NCBI RefSeq assembly: GCF_001686925.1
Contig: NZ_LVEN01000027.1
Location: 558,001 to 622,000 of the forward strand
Direction: 5' to 3'
Length of the DNA stretch: 64,000 nt
Source of the DNA: Flavobacterium piscis
Lineage (GTDB): Bacteria; Bacteroidota; Bacteroidia; Flavobacteriales; Flavobacteriaceae
The translations under genes were made by a program, and so were the position numbers. Below are positions 10,010 through 18,586 of this stretch, piece after piece; the first letter of the stretch is position 1; every line of letters begins with the position of its first letter. Under the pieces are notes generated by a model. The model ran no database searches. It saw only the letters and a list, made by a program, of their open reading frames with translations, and was not told the origin of the DNA.

Positions 10010-10090
10010 TATGAATTATGAATTATGAGTTCTGAGTTATGAGTGAGGATTGGGGTCAATTCATAATTCATAACTCCAAACTCATAACTC
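10010..10090. repeat. Inverted repeat of ATTATGAATTATGAGTT type
   Basis: Just after the stop codon, tandem ATGAATT/ATGAGTT words (about 10010-10044) are mirrored by AATTCAT and ACTCATAACTC (about 10058-10090), forming a long imperfect hairpin. This is typical of intergenic repeat elements in flavobacteria. It may also stabilise the 3' end of the upstream message. Confidence 0.6.
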
Positions 10091-10119
10091 AAAAAAATGG
10101 TTAGTTAAGTTAGTGTTTG

Positions 10120-10155
10120 AAATTACCAGACTATGTGGATATAGTCTGGTAATTT
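10120..10155 (+). terminator. Hairpin with terminator character
   Basis: A perfect 15-bp stem, AAATTACCAGACTAT (10120-10134) with its complement (10141-10155), encloses a 6-base loop, followed by TATTTAG. It lies between the GH43-like gene and the GH2 gene. The T-run is short, so termination may be partial. Confidence 0.6.
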
Positions 10156-10218
10156 ATTTAGTAAAGAAGAAATTGAAATGGCAATACTTTTTAAAAGCAT
10201 TGCACAAAACAAGATATA

Positions 10219-12030
10219 ATGAATAAAAAAACAACTGTTTTACTGGCGCTTTTTATAAGCTGTCTGGTTCATGCACAATGGAAACCACAGGGAGATAAAA
10301 TCAAAACTAAATGGTCGGAGCAGGTTGATCCTAATAAAACATTACCGGAATATCCCCGTCCGATTATGGAGCGCAGCCAATGGAAAAATTTAAATGGTTT
10401 ATGGAATTATGCCATTCAGGAATTTGGAAAAAAAGCACCTTCAAAATATGACGGGCAAATTTTGGTTCCGTTTGCGGTCGAATCCAGTTTGTCCGGAGTG
10501 ATGAAAGATGTGGGAGCAAAAAATGAACTTTGGTATGAAACCCATTTTTCGCTTGAATCCAACTGGAACGGTAAAAATATTCTTTTGCATTTTGGAGCCG
10601 TAGACTGGAAAACAGAAGTATTTATTAATGATGTAAAAGTAGGTTCGCATACAGGAGGTTACACACCATTTTCGTTTGATATTACTCCTTTTATCCAAAA
10701 AGGAAAAAATCAAAAACTGGTGGTAAAAGTGTGGGATCCTTCAAATGATGGTCCACAGCCAAGAGGCAAACAAGTAAAAAATCCTGAAGGAATCTGGTAC
10801 ACGCCGGTAACCGGAATTTGGCAAACGGTTTGGATAGAACCGGTAAATGCTAAAAATATTACAACGCTCAAAACAACTCCAAATATTGATCAGAATACCA
10901 TAAGTATCAAAGCAGATGTTGCGGGTGCGGAAGCTGGAGATTTAGTTGAAATTACTGTTTTTGATGGCGAGGCAGCAATTGCAAAAGAAAAAGCGGTTAT
11001 TGGTGAAAGCAATGATATTGTATTAAATAACCCGAAATTATGGTCGCCGGAGAGTCCGTTTTTATATCAGACAAAAATTCGTTTAATCAGTAATAATAAA
11101 GTGGTTGACGAAGTGAAAAGCTATTTTGCGATGCGAAAAATTGCGTCAAAAAGAGATGAAAACGGCATCGTGAGAATGCAGTTAAATAACAAAGACTATT
11201 TTCAGTTTGGCCCGTTAGATCAGGGTTGGTGGCCAGACGGTTTGTATACGGCGCCAACAGACGAAGCTTTGAAATATGATATTATTAAAACAAAAGAATT
11301 AGGTTTTAATATGATTCGCAAGCACGTAAAAGTCGAACCGGAACGTTGGTACACACACTGCGATCAGTTAGGGATTTTGGTTTGGCAGGATATGCCAAGC
11401 GGAGACGAACAGCCGCTTTGGCAAAACAGAAAATATTTTGAAGGAACCGAATTACAGCGTTCAGCAAAATCAGAAGAAATCTACAGAAAAGAATGGCGGG
11501 AAATAATGGACCATTTGTATTCTTATCCAAGTATTGTGGTCTGGGTTCCGTTTAACGAAGCCTGGGGACAATTTAAAACGGTAGAAATTACCGAATGGAC
11601 AAAAAATCACGACCCAAGCAGATTAACGAATTCATCAAGCGGCGGAAATCATTTTCAAACCGGAGATATTTTGGATTTACACAATTATCCTGGACCGGAA
11701 ATGTATTTGTATGATGCCAGAAGAATCACTGTTTTAGGAGAATACGGCGGAATTGGTTTGCCACTCGAAGGCCATTTATGGAGAGCAAATGACAATTGGG
11801 GTTACGTTAAATTCAAAAATGAAAATGAAGTAACAGCCGAATACATCAAATATGCTAAAATCCTGAAAAACTATGTAAAAACAGGATTTTCGGCAGCAGT
11901 TTATACACAAACAACAGATGTCGAAGGCGAAGTAAACGGTTTCATGACCTACGACAGAAAAGTAGACAAAATGGATTTTAAAGCGGTGAATAAAATTAAT
12001 ACTGAAGTTATTGATGCTTTGAATCATTAA
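10219..12030 (+). CDS. Glycoside hydrolase family 2 enzyme (beta-galactosidase/glucuronidase-like), secreted
   Basis: The 603-residue protein has a signal peptide (about 1-19, ending VHA). A GH2 sugar-binding jelly-roll follows (about 45-200, with WKNLNGLWNYAIQ, LVPFAVESSLSGV, LHFGAVDWKTEVFINDVKVG and HTGGYTPFSFDIT), then an Ig-like domain and a TIM barrel from about 310. The barrel holds the acid/base Glu447 in VPFNEAWGQ and the nucleophile Glu508 in LGEYGG. GH2 enzymes are retaining exo-hydrolases acting on beta-galactosides, glucuronides, mannosides or arabinosides. The sequence is shorter than LacZ and lacks its C-terminal domain. In this locus a galactose- or arabinose-type substrate is plausible but not proven. 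Confidence 0.88.
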   Translation: MNKKTTVLLALFISCLVHAQWKPQGDKIKTKWSEQVDPNKTLPEYPRPIMERSQWKNLNGLWNYAIQEFGKKAPSKYDGQILVPFAVESSLSGVMKDVGAKNELWYETHFSLESNWNGKNILLHFGAVDWKTEVFINDVKVGSHTGGYTPFSFDITPFIQKGKNQKLVVKVWDPSNDGPQPRGKQVKNPEGIWYTPVTGIWQTVWIEPVNAKNITTLKTTPNIDQNTISIKADVAGAEAGDLVEITVFDGEAAIAKEKAVIGESNDIVLNNPKLWSPESPFLYQTKIRLISNNKVVDEVKSYFAMRKIASKRDENGIVRMQLNNKDYFQFGPLDQGWWPDGLYTAPTDEALKYDIIKTKELGFNMIRKHVKVEPERWYTHCDQLGILVWQDMPSGDEQPLWQNRKYFEGTELQRSAKSEEIYRKEWREIMDHLYSYPSIVVWVPFNEAWGQFKTVEITEWTKNHDPSRLTNSSSGGNHFQTGDILDLHNYPGPEMYLYDARRITVLGEYGGIGLPLEGHLWRANDNWGYVKFKNENEVTAEYIKYAKILKNYVKTGFSAAVYTQTTDVEGEVNGFMTYDRKVDKMDFKAVNKINTEVIDALNH

Positions 12031-12108
12031 ATAAGAGTTTTCTAGTATGAAGCAACTTTGTAGTTTCAAACTTTGACAAAGTTTACTTGAGAAAGTAAAC
12101 AGCTCCAG

Positions 12109-12211
12109 TTTGTCATTTCGACGAAGGAGAAATCACACTCGGGATTCGACAAAAATTAGCGATTTGATTGCGGAATTTCTAGTGTGATTTCTCCTTCGTC
12201 GAAATGACAAA
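12109..12211. repeat. Perfect 31-bp inverted repeat (GTCATTTCGACGAAGG type)
   Basis: The arm at 12109-12139, beginning TTTGTCATTTCGACGAAGG, is exactly complementary to 12181-12211, with a 41-base spacer. No gene is present. This sequence type is a widespread intergenic palindrome in Flavobacterium and related genomes (from memory, not searched). It is probably a non-autonomous repeat rather than a terminator. Confidence 0.8.
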
Positions 12212-12237
12212 ATTGTACCCTAATTTAATTTCGATCT

Positions 12238-12327
12238 TCAAACATTGCCCGTGGTTTCAACCACGGGATCGCAATAAAAGGTGTGATAATATTGCACCCC
12301 GTGGTTGAAACCACGGACAATGTTTGA
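12238..12327. repeat. Inverted repeat with CCGTGGTT palindromes
   Basis: The 30-bp arms at 12238-12267 and 12298-12327 are complementary with one mismatch. Each arm also contains its own near-palindrome (GTGGTTTCAACCAC and GTGGTTGAAACCAC). It sits 26 bp downstream of the 31-bp inverted repeat, so the gap 12031-12458 is filled mainly by two stacked palindromic elements. Confidence 0.8.
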
Positions 12328-12458
12328 CAAGTTTAATCGACAAAAATTGCATTCTCGTTGCGGAGTTAATTGTGGGATTTTCTCTTTAGGAATGACAAAA
12401 ATACGTTTATCAATTTGTGCTTAAAAATACACACAACAACAACAACAACAAATATAAA

Positions 12459-13487
12459 ATGAAAAAATACATATTACTATTTTTACTGGCGATTGTTTCA
12501 ACTGGATATTCACAGCAAAAAACATTCACAAATCCCATTTTACCATCGGGTGCAGATCCTTACAGCACGTATTACAAAGGATATTACTATTACACGAATA
12601 CTTTGCAAAATCGATTGGAACTTTGGAAAACAAAAGATCTAGCTGATCTGAAAAATGCTGAAAGTAAAGTTATTTGGACGGCTCCAAAAGGAACCGATTA
12701 TTCGGCAGATATCTGGGCACCTGAATTTCATATCATCAACGGAAAATGGTATTGTTATTTTGCAGCCGATAATGGCGACAACAACAATCACAGAATGTAT
12801 GTTTTAGAAAATAAATCATCAGATCCGTTTAAAGGAAATTTTGTATTTAAAGGAAAAATCGCTGCCAAAACCGACAAATGGGCAATTGACGGAAATGTCT
12901 TTGAACATAAAAAACAATTGTACATGATCTGGGCAGGATGGGAAGGCGATACTAACGGACAGCAGAATATCTATATCGCCAAAATGAAAAATCCGCTTGA
13001 AATAGAAGGCGATCGTGTTATGATTTCTGCGCCAACAAACGATTGGGAAACACATGGAGCTTTGCATGATGATATTAATCCGGCACAGGTAAATGTAAAC
13101 GAAGGACCTCAGTTTTTATCCAGAAACGGTAAAATATTCATAGTGTTTTCGGCGAGCGGCTGCTGGACCGATTTCTACGCTCTGGGTTTATTAACTTTTA
13201 ATGGTGGAGATAACTTATTAGACCGATCGGCATGGAAAAAATCTCCTGAACCTATTTTCAAACAATCCGATAAAAACAAAGTCTATGCTCCGGGACACAA
13301 TTCTTTCTTTAAATCTCCTGACGGAAAAGAGGACTGGATTTTATACCACGCCAATTCGAATCCGGGAGAAGGATGCGGCAATAAAAGATCACCAAGAATG
13401 CAGAAAATCGATTGGGATGCCAACGGATTTCCGGTTTTGGGAGAACCTGTAAGCGAGGCAACTAAATTGGCGCTGCCATCAAATTAG
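12459..13487 (+). CDS. GH43 exo-alpha-L-arabinofuranosidase-like enzyme, secreted
   Basis: The ATG at 12459 starts a clear signal peptide (MKKYILLFLLAIVSTGYS). An in-frame ATG at 12417 lies before an ACA-repeat tract and is less likely. The 342-residue mature-type propeller shows the GH43 catalytic triad: base Asp33 in SGADPY, pKa-modulating Asp144 in WAIDGNVF and acid Glu215 in VNEGPQFL. It also has the WAPEFH motif and SASGCWTDFYALGLL. This pattern resembles exo-1,5-arabinofuranosidases (the subfamily 26 type, from memory). It would release L-arabinose from arabino-oligosaccharides. The galM-like gene follows after 23 bp, so the two are likely co-transcribed. Confidence 0.88.
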   Translation: MKKYILLFLLAIVSTGYSQQKTFTNPILPSGADPYSTYYKGYYYYTNTLQNRLELWKTKDLADLKNAESKVIWTAPKGTDYSADIWAPEFHIINGKWYCYFAADNGDNNNHRMYVLENKSSDPFKGNFVFKGKIAAKTDKWAIDGNVFEHKKQLYMIWAGWEGDTNGQQNIYIAKMKNPLEIEGDRVMISAPTNDWETHGALHDDINPAQVNVNEGPQFLSRNGKIFIVFSASGCWTDFYALGLLTFNGGDNLLDRSAWKKSPEPIFKQSDKNKVYAPGHNSFFKSPDGKEDWILYHANSNPGEGCGNKRSPRMQKIDWDANGFPVLGEPVSEATKLALPSN

Positions 13488-13510
13488 AAAACATCTTAAA
13501 AAATATAAAA

Positions 13511-14686
13511 ATGAGAAATATTCAGATAGCGGCTGTTATCATGCTGGCACTTCTTCAATTTAATTGTAAAGACGCTAAAAAAGAAAATGCCCCATCAAAA
13601 GAAACTGCTGAAAAAATAGCAGATTCGGCAAAAACAGTTTTAGAAACTAAAAACTTCGATACGATAATTGATGGTAAAAAAGTGAATTTATTTTGGATAG
13701 AAAACCAAGGAATCAAAGCGGCTTTTACCAATTACGGAGGAAGATTAGTGGGACTTTGGGTGGCTGATAAAAACGGAAAACCAACCGATGTTGTCGTTGG
13801 AATGAACAGTGCAGCAGGCTTTAAAAACGCAACAGAACCTTATTTTGGAGCAACTATTGGAAGAGTTGGAAACCGAATTGCAAAAGGAAAATTTACATTG
13901 GAAGGAAAACAATATCAGGTGCCGCTCAACAATGGAAAAAATGCATTGCATGGTGGTGTGAAAGGGTTTCAGGATGTGGTTTGGGACGCTGTCAAAACGA
14001 ACGAAAATACGTTGGTTTTTAGTTATGTTTCACCAGATGGAGAACAAGGTTTTCCGGGGAATTTAAAGGTAAAAGTAACTTACACAATTGCAGATGATAA
14101 TTCGGTAAAAATGGAATATGAAGCGACAACTGATAAAACTACCGTTGTTAATTTAACCAATCACGCTTTTTTTAATTTGAATGGGGAAGGAAACGGAACG
14201 ATTTTAAATCACGAATTACAAATTTATGCCAATGAATTTACACCGGTGGATGAAGGTTTAATTCCGAATGGAGAACTGAAAGAGGTAAAAAATACCCCAT
14301 TTGATTTTACTTCAAAACATACGATTGGAGAACGCATTGAAACCAAAGACGAGCAGTTAAAATTCGGAAAAGGATACGATCACAATTATGTTCTCAACGG
14401 AACAAAGAAAAACGGACTGAATCATGCTGCAACAATTTCAGGAGACAAATCAGGGATTGTAATGGATATTTTTACCCAAGAACCTGGATTGCAATTTTAC
14501 AGCGGAAATTTTATGAAGTCTAAAAACACCTTTAAATCAGGTTCGAAAGATGATTTTAGAACAGCATTTGCTTTAGAAACACAACATTTTCCGGATGCAC
14601 CCAATCAGCCAAAATTTGCAACGATTGTTTTAAAACCGGGACAAAAATATCATACGGTTTCTTATTATCAGTTTTCTGTGAAATGA
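13511..14686 (+). CDS. galM: Aldose 1-epimerase (mutarotase), probable lipoprotein
   Basis: The 391-residue protein starts with a short hydrophobic signal and a cysteine at position 19 (LLQFNC), probably lipidated although the -1 residue Asn is unusual. The galactose mutarotase fold is evident from NYGGRLVGLWV, GATIGRVGNRIAKGKF, NGKNALHGG, NLTNHAFFNLNG, NTPFDFTS, YDHNYVLNG, EPGLQFYSGNF and LETQHFPDAPNQP. It interconverts alpha and beta anomers of free aldoses such as galactose or arabinose. Export to the envelope fits a PUL in which monosaccharides are released outside the cytoplasm. A second homologue lies at 34515-35654. Confidence 0.93.
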   Translation: MRNIQIAAVIMLALLQFNCKDAKKENAPSKETAEKIADSAKTVLETKNFDTIIDGKKVNLFWIENQGIKAAFTNYGGRLVGLWVADKNGKPTDVVVGMNSAAGFKNATEPYFGATIGRVGNRIAKGKFTLEGKQYQVPLNNGKNALHGGVKGFQDVVWDAVKTNENTLVFSYVSPDGEQGFPGNLKVKVTYTIADDNSVKMEYEATTDKTTVVNLTNHAFFNLNGEGNGTILNHELQIYANEFTPVDEGLIPNGELKEVKNTPFDFTSKHTIGERIETKDEQLKFGKGYDHNYVLNGTKKNGLNHAATISGDKSGIVMDIFTQEPGLQFYSGNFMKSKNTFKSGSKDDFRTAFALETQHFPDAPNQPKFATIVLKPGQKYHTVSYYQFSVK

Positions 14687-14692
14687 GAAAAG

Positions 14693-15682
14693 TTTAACCG
14701 CAAAGAGCGCTAAGAATTACGCAATGAACGCAAAGATTAGCGTGCTTTATGGTGAAAATTGTAAAGTTAAAAGTACGCGTTTAACCACAGAGAGCACAAA
14801 GATTTTCACAAAGCTCTCAAAGGTATTTCAAAGTACAGCTTTGTGAACTCTGTGTTTTTCAACATCATCTAAACGCAATTTAAAATAAAACTTTGCGCAC
14901 TTTATGGTAAAAATTGTAAAGTTAAAAGAACGTGTTTAACCACAGAGAACACAAAGGTTTTCACAAAGCTCTCAAAGGTATTTCAAAGTACAGCTTTGTG
15001 AACTCTGTGTTTTTCAACATCATCTAAACGCAATTTAAAATAAAACTTTGCGCACTTTGTGGTAAAAATATAAAGTTAAAAGTACGGGTTTAACCACAGA
15101 GAGCACAAAGGTTTTCACAAAGCTCTCAAAGGTATTTCAAAGTACAGCTTTGTGAACTCTGTGTTTTTCAATATCATCTAAACGCAATTTAAAATAAAAC
15201 TTTGCGCGCTTTGTGTAAAAAATTATAAAGTTAAAAGAACGCGTTTAACCACAGAGAGCACAAAGATTTTCGCAAAGCTCTCAAAGCCATTTCAAAATAC
15301 AGCTTCGTGAACTCTGTGTTTTTCAACATCATCTAAACGCAATTTAAAATAAAACTTTGCGCGCTTTGTGTTAAAAATTATAAAGTTAAAAGTACGTTTA
15401 ACCACAGAGAGCACAAAGATTTTCACAAAGCTCTCAAAGGTATTTCAAAGTACAGCTTTGTGAACTCTGTGTTTTTCAACATCATCTAAACGCAATTTGA
15501 AGTAAAAATTTGCGCGCTTTGTGTAAAAAATTATAAAGTTAAAAGAACGTTTAACCACAGAGAGCACAAAGATTTTCACAAAGCTCTCAAAGGTATTTCA
15601 AAGTACAGCTTTGTGAACTCTGTGTTTTTCAACATCATCTAAACGCAATTTAAAGTAAAACTTTGCGCACTTTGCGGTTAAA
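14693..15682. repeat. Six-copy tandem array of a ~154-bp unit with internal hairpins and terminal inverted repeats
   Basis: Six near-identical units start at about 14781, 14936, 15090, 15245, 15398 and 15551 (spacing 153-155 bp). Each unit carries AACCACAGAGAGCACAAAG near its start and CTTTGTGAACTCTGTGTTT further on. These are imperfect inverted copies, so each unit can fold into a long hairpin. The whole block is bounded by TTTAACCGCAAAGAGCGC (14693-14710) and its complement with one mismatch (15665-15682). No open frame of note occurs. The array separates the epimerase from the last GH43 gene of the PUL. There are no unique spacers, so it is not a CRISPR. Confidence 0.92.
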
Positions 15683-15711
15683 AAAAACTATAAAAACTAA
15701 AACCAAAAACT

Positions 15712-16689
15712 ATGAAAAAAATATTAAGTTTAATGACATTACTCTGCTTTTTTACAGCCTGCTCGCAGGAAAAAAATACAGATAAACCCAAAGAAGAAAT
15801 CCAAAAAAGTACTATTTTATTGGCAGATCCTACGATTTTTTATCATAGCGGGGTCTATTATTTATACGGCACTACATCGGGAAATATACCAAATGGCGAA
15901 GGTTTTCAGGTCTATACATCATCGGATTTAAAAGACTGGAAAGGACCGGTTGGAGCACAAAATGGCCTGGCTTTGAAAAAAGGAGATTCTTATGGAGATA
16001 AAGGCTTTTGGGCACCGCAGGTTCTTTCGTATAATAACAAATTTTATATGATTTATACGGCCAATGAAAATATTGCTACAGCAGTTAGTGACAGTCCGTT
16101 GGGACCATTTAAGAGTGAAACAAAAGAACCAATTATTAAAACCGGAAACCAGATTGATCCTTTTGTTTTTATCGATGAGGATGGCAAAAAATATTTATAT
16201 TTTGTGAAATTAACGAACGGAAACCGAATTTTTGCAGCCGAAATCAATGATGATCTTCAAAGTATTAAACCAGAAACGTTAACCGAGTGTATCTCAGGAA
16301 CTTTGCCTTGGGAAAACACTGAAAACACAAATTGGCCGGTTACAGAAGGACCAACAGTTTTAAAACACAACGGTTTGTATTATCTGATTTATTCGGCAAA
16401 CGATTTTAGAAATATCGATTATGCAGTAGGTTATGCTACGAGTAAAAGTCCGTTTGGTCCTTGGGAAAAATCAAAAGACAGTCCGATTATTAGTCGAAAA
16501 AACACCAACCAGAACGGAATTGGTCACGGCGATATTTTTTGGGACAAAGACCAGAAAATGCATTATGTGTTGCATACGCATTTTAGTGCAAGCGCCGTTT
16601 CTCCGCGAAAAGCCGCCATTATTGATGTTGAGTTTGTAGGGAATGAATTAAAAGCAGTCAATAATAGTTTTAATTTTTTGAAAAACTAA
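15712..16689 (+). CDS. GH43 family glycoside hydrolase lipoprotein
   Basis: The 325-residue protein has a lipoprotein signal with the cysteine at 17 (FFTAC). The GH43 triad is visible: base Asp39 in LLADPTIF, Asp149 in NQIDPFVF and acid Glu212 in VTEGPTVL, plus FWAPQVL and YLIYSAND. Such enzymes act as alpha-L-arabinofuranosidases, arabinanases or beta-xylosidases; compact GH43 lipoproteins of this size are often debranching enzymes. It is the last enzyme gene of PUL 1, separated from galM by the tandem repeat array, so it may have its own promoter. It ends at a strong bidirectional terminator. Confidence 0.87.
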   Translation: MKKILSLMTLLCFFTACSQEKNTDKPKEEIQKSTILLADPTIFYHSGVYYLYGTTSGNIPNGEGFQVYTSSDLKDWKGPVGAQNGLALKKGDSYGDKGFWAPQVLSYNNKFYMIYTANENIATAVSDSPLGPFKSETKEPIIKTGNQIDPFVFIDEDGKKYLYFVKLTNGNRIFAAEINDDLQSIKPETLTECISGTLPWENTENTNWPVTEGPTVLKHNGLYYLIYSANDFRNIDYAVGYATSKSPFGPWEKSKDSPIISRKNTNQNGIGHGDIFWDKDQKMHYVLHTHFSASAVSPRKAAIIDVEFVGNELKAVNNSFNFLKN

Positions 16690-16704
16690 AACTATTATGA
16701 TCAG

Positions 16705-16734
16705 GCACTAATTATGACAGTTCGTAATTAGTGC
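16705..16734. terminator. Bidirectional terminator closing PUL 1
   Basis: A perfect 10-bp stem, GCACTAATTA (16705-16714) with TAATTAGTGC (16725-16734), is followed by TTTTT on the plus strand. It serves the GH43 gene. It also overlaps the stop of the convergent lipoprotein gene ending at 16728. Confidence 0.8.
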
Positions 16735-17210
16735 TTTTTGTTTTCAAGCTGTACTTTAAATTTACCCCAAAAAGGATTATCAGCCATTTGCGAATGTCCA
16801 ATTACAAGAATGTAGTTTCCTTTTTGTGTGAGAGGAATATTCAAATCCATTCCAAAAGGACCATCTGAGGCATTATCAGGAGAAATAATTTGGTTGAAAC
16901 GAATGTTTCCTTTTCCCGTAGTAGGAACAATGTTAGCTTTTAGATCGCCTAAATCTTCGTTTTTAAATTTAACGTAAACTCTTGGATGAATAGAGTCTAT
17001 TAAACCTTCGGCTGTAAAGAACCCCTTTTCGTTTTTAAAATTCATAAAGATGGTGTCGCCTGTTTGCAGGTTCTCTTTTTCATTTTCTTTCTCCTTTTCA
17101 TTTTCATTTGTGGCAATGGAATCTGTAGCCGCAACAGGAGCTTTCTTATTTTCTTTTTGCTGACATGAAAAAAAGAAAACTGATAATAAAAGCATTAGTA
17201 AATTTTTCAT
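16728..17210 (-). CDS. Small lipoprotein with charged linker, function unknown
   Basis: The 160-residue product has a lipoprotein signal (lipobox FFSC at residue 16). A low-complexity linker of alternating Asn/Glu/Lys (about 36-48) follows, then a globular domain of about 105 residues (GDTIFMNFKNEKGFFTAEGLIDSIHPRVYV and the C-terminal NYILVIGHSQMADNPFWGKFKVQL). I do not recognise the family. The domain pattern suggests a small beta-sandwich envelope protein. It is monocistronic and divergent from the YheT-like gene. Convergence with PUL 1 at a shared terminator suggests no functional tie to the PUL. Confidence 0.75.
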   Translation of the reverse strand: MKNLLMLLLSVFFFSCQQKENKKAPVAATDSIATNENEKEKENEKENLQTGDTIFMNFKNEKGFFTAEGLIDSIHPRVYVKFKNEDLGDLKANIVPTTGKGNIRFNQIISPDNASDGPFGMDLNIPLTQKGNYILVIGHSQMADNPFWGKFKVQLENKKH

Positions 17211-17394
17211 AATAATATTTTTTTAGTAAAACATCTCAAAACTAGTTCATTTTTGAGTCGTTTTTGTTACATAATAGCATTTGTATTTTGTAATATCCGG
17301 ATCAAATACATTATTTTATATGATGACGAATGTATTAATTTTCTTTAAAATAAAATAAAAGAGACAGTTTTAAATTACTTGTGGATTGATTTAT

Positions 17395-17402
17395 TAGCTT
17401 TG
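17395..17402 (+). promoter_or_regulatory. -7 promoter box TAGCTTTG
   Basis: TAGCTTTG matches the Bacteroidota -7 consensus TAnnTTTG exactly, 25 bp before the ATG at 17428. A clear -33 TTG at the ideal distance is not visible. It fits a short-leader promoter for the alpha/beta hydrolase gene. Confidence 0.55.
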
Positions 17403-17427
17403 TAGAACCACCACAAATTTTCTTATC

Positions 17428-18387
17428 ATGCCAGTAATTGAACAATCAGAATATAATTTTCCTTCTATTATTCATCGGAACAGGCACGTTTCTACTATTT
17501 ATGCTGCGTTGTTTAAAAAGTTTGACGCTCCGGGATACACTCGTGAGAAAATAGAGTTAAATGATGGAGATTTTATCAATATTGATTTTATCATCAATGA
17601 TCCTAAAAAAGCAGTTATTTTATGCCATGGTCTGGAAGGGGATTCCCGTAGAACGTATAATAATAGTTGTGCCGTTTATTTTCAGCAGAAAGATTTTTCA
17701 GTTTTCGCCTGGAACAATCGTACTTGTGGCGGAGAAATGAATCGTTTACCCAGACTTTATCATCACGGTGCAGTAGATGATCTTGATGAAGTGGTTCAGT
17801 TTGTTTTGCAAAAAGGATTTGAAGATGTTTATTTGATTGGATATTCGATGGGAGGGGTGCAGCTTTTGAATTACTTTGGATGGACAAAAATCGATGAGCG
17901 CATAAAGGCAGGAGTCTGTATTTCGGTTCCTACGCATATTGCCACAAGTGCTGCTATTCTCAAACAAGGTTTCAACAGGGTGTATTTAAAGAATTTTACA
18001 ATTGATATTAAGAAAAAGCTGAAATACAAAGCAGCACAATTTCCTGATTTTATCAACAGCGATCAAATTGACAGTATTACTTCTTTTGACGAAGTCGACC
18101 ATTATTTTACCGCGCCGCTGCATGGTTTTGCCAGTCGGGATGATTATTATGAGCGTGTATCTCCTGAATTTTCGCTTAAAGATATTACTACTCCGGTCTT
18201 AATTCTTAATTCTCTTGATGATCCTTTTTTAGGAGAAAGATGTTATCCCAGAGCAATAGCGCAAGAAAGTGACTATGTGTATCTTGAAACGCCAAAATAT
18301 GGGGGACATTGTGCTTTTCCGTTGCGAGATTCGATGTATTCTTATGCAGAGAAAAGAGCGTATGGTTTTTTTGAATCCTATAAATAA
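17428..18387 (+). CDS. YheT-family alpha/beta hydrolase
   Basis: The 319-residue cytoplasmic protein (no signal peptide) is of normal length for the YheT/EMB-8 group of alpha/beta hydrolases. It carries an oxyanion-type motif CHGLEGDSRR (about 66-75), a nucleophile elbow GYSMGG with Ser140, an acid in SLDDPFL and a late His in GGHCAF. Members are predicted carboxylesterases with poorly known substrates. It stands alone, with a good -7 box close upstream. Confidence 0.88.
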   Translation: MPVIEQSEYNFPSIIHRNRHVSTIYAALFKKFDAPGYTREKIELNDGDFINIDFIINDPKKAVILCHGLEGDSRRTYNNSCAVYFQQKDFSVFAWNNRTCGGEMNRLPRLYHHGAVDDLDEVVQFVLQKGFEDVYLIGYSMGGVQLLNYFGWTKIDERIKAGVCISVPTHIATSAAILKQGFNRVYLKNFTIDIKKKLKYKAAQFPDFINSDQIDSITSFDEVDHYFTAPLHGFASRDDYYERVSPEFSLKDITTPVLILNSLDDPFLGERCYPRAIAQESDYVYLETPKYGGHCAFPLRDSMYSYAEKRAYGFFESYK

Positions 18388-18426
18388 CCACCAGATAACC
18401 GCTAAAACTCCATAATAAATTTTTAC

Positions 18427-18434
18427 TATATTTG
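18427..18434 (+). promoter_or_regulatory. -7 promoter box TATATTTG
   Basis: This is an exact match to TAnnTTTG in the gap before the propeller protein gene. It would give a leader of about 150 bases, longer than usual, so it is only a candidate. Confidence 0.35.
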
Positions 18435-18586
18435 ACCTCGATATTGGTTTATTTATTGAATTGAGTACATTGAATTTTAATGTTTTAATTCCTTTTTAAG
18501 CTGTCTTTTTTATTGAAAAAGCTGTATTTGAAACAGTATTTTCATGAAGAAAAAAGAAATCGAATGATCAAACCTCAATTTTAAAA

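Noticed and set aside
12417..12458. Upstream ATG extension of the GH43 arabinofuranosidase-like gene
   Set aside because: It would add an Asn-rich tail from an ACA repeat before an intact signal peptide that starts at 12459.
14693..15682. Possible CRISPR array
   Set aside because: Repeats are about 154 bp with no unique spacers between them and no cas genes are present; it is a tandem array of one long unit.
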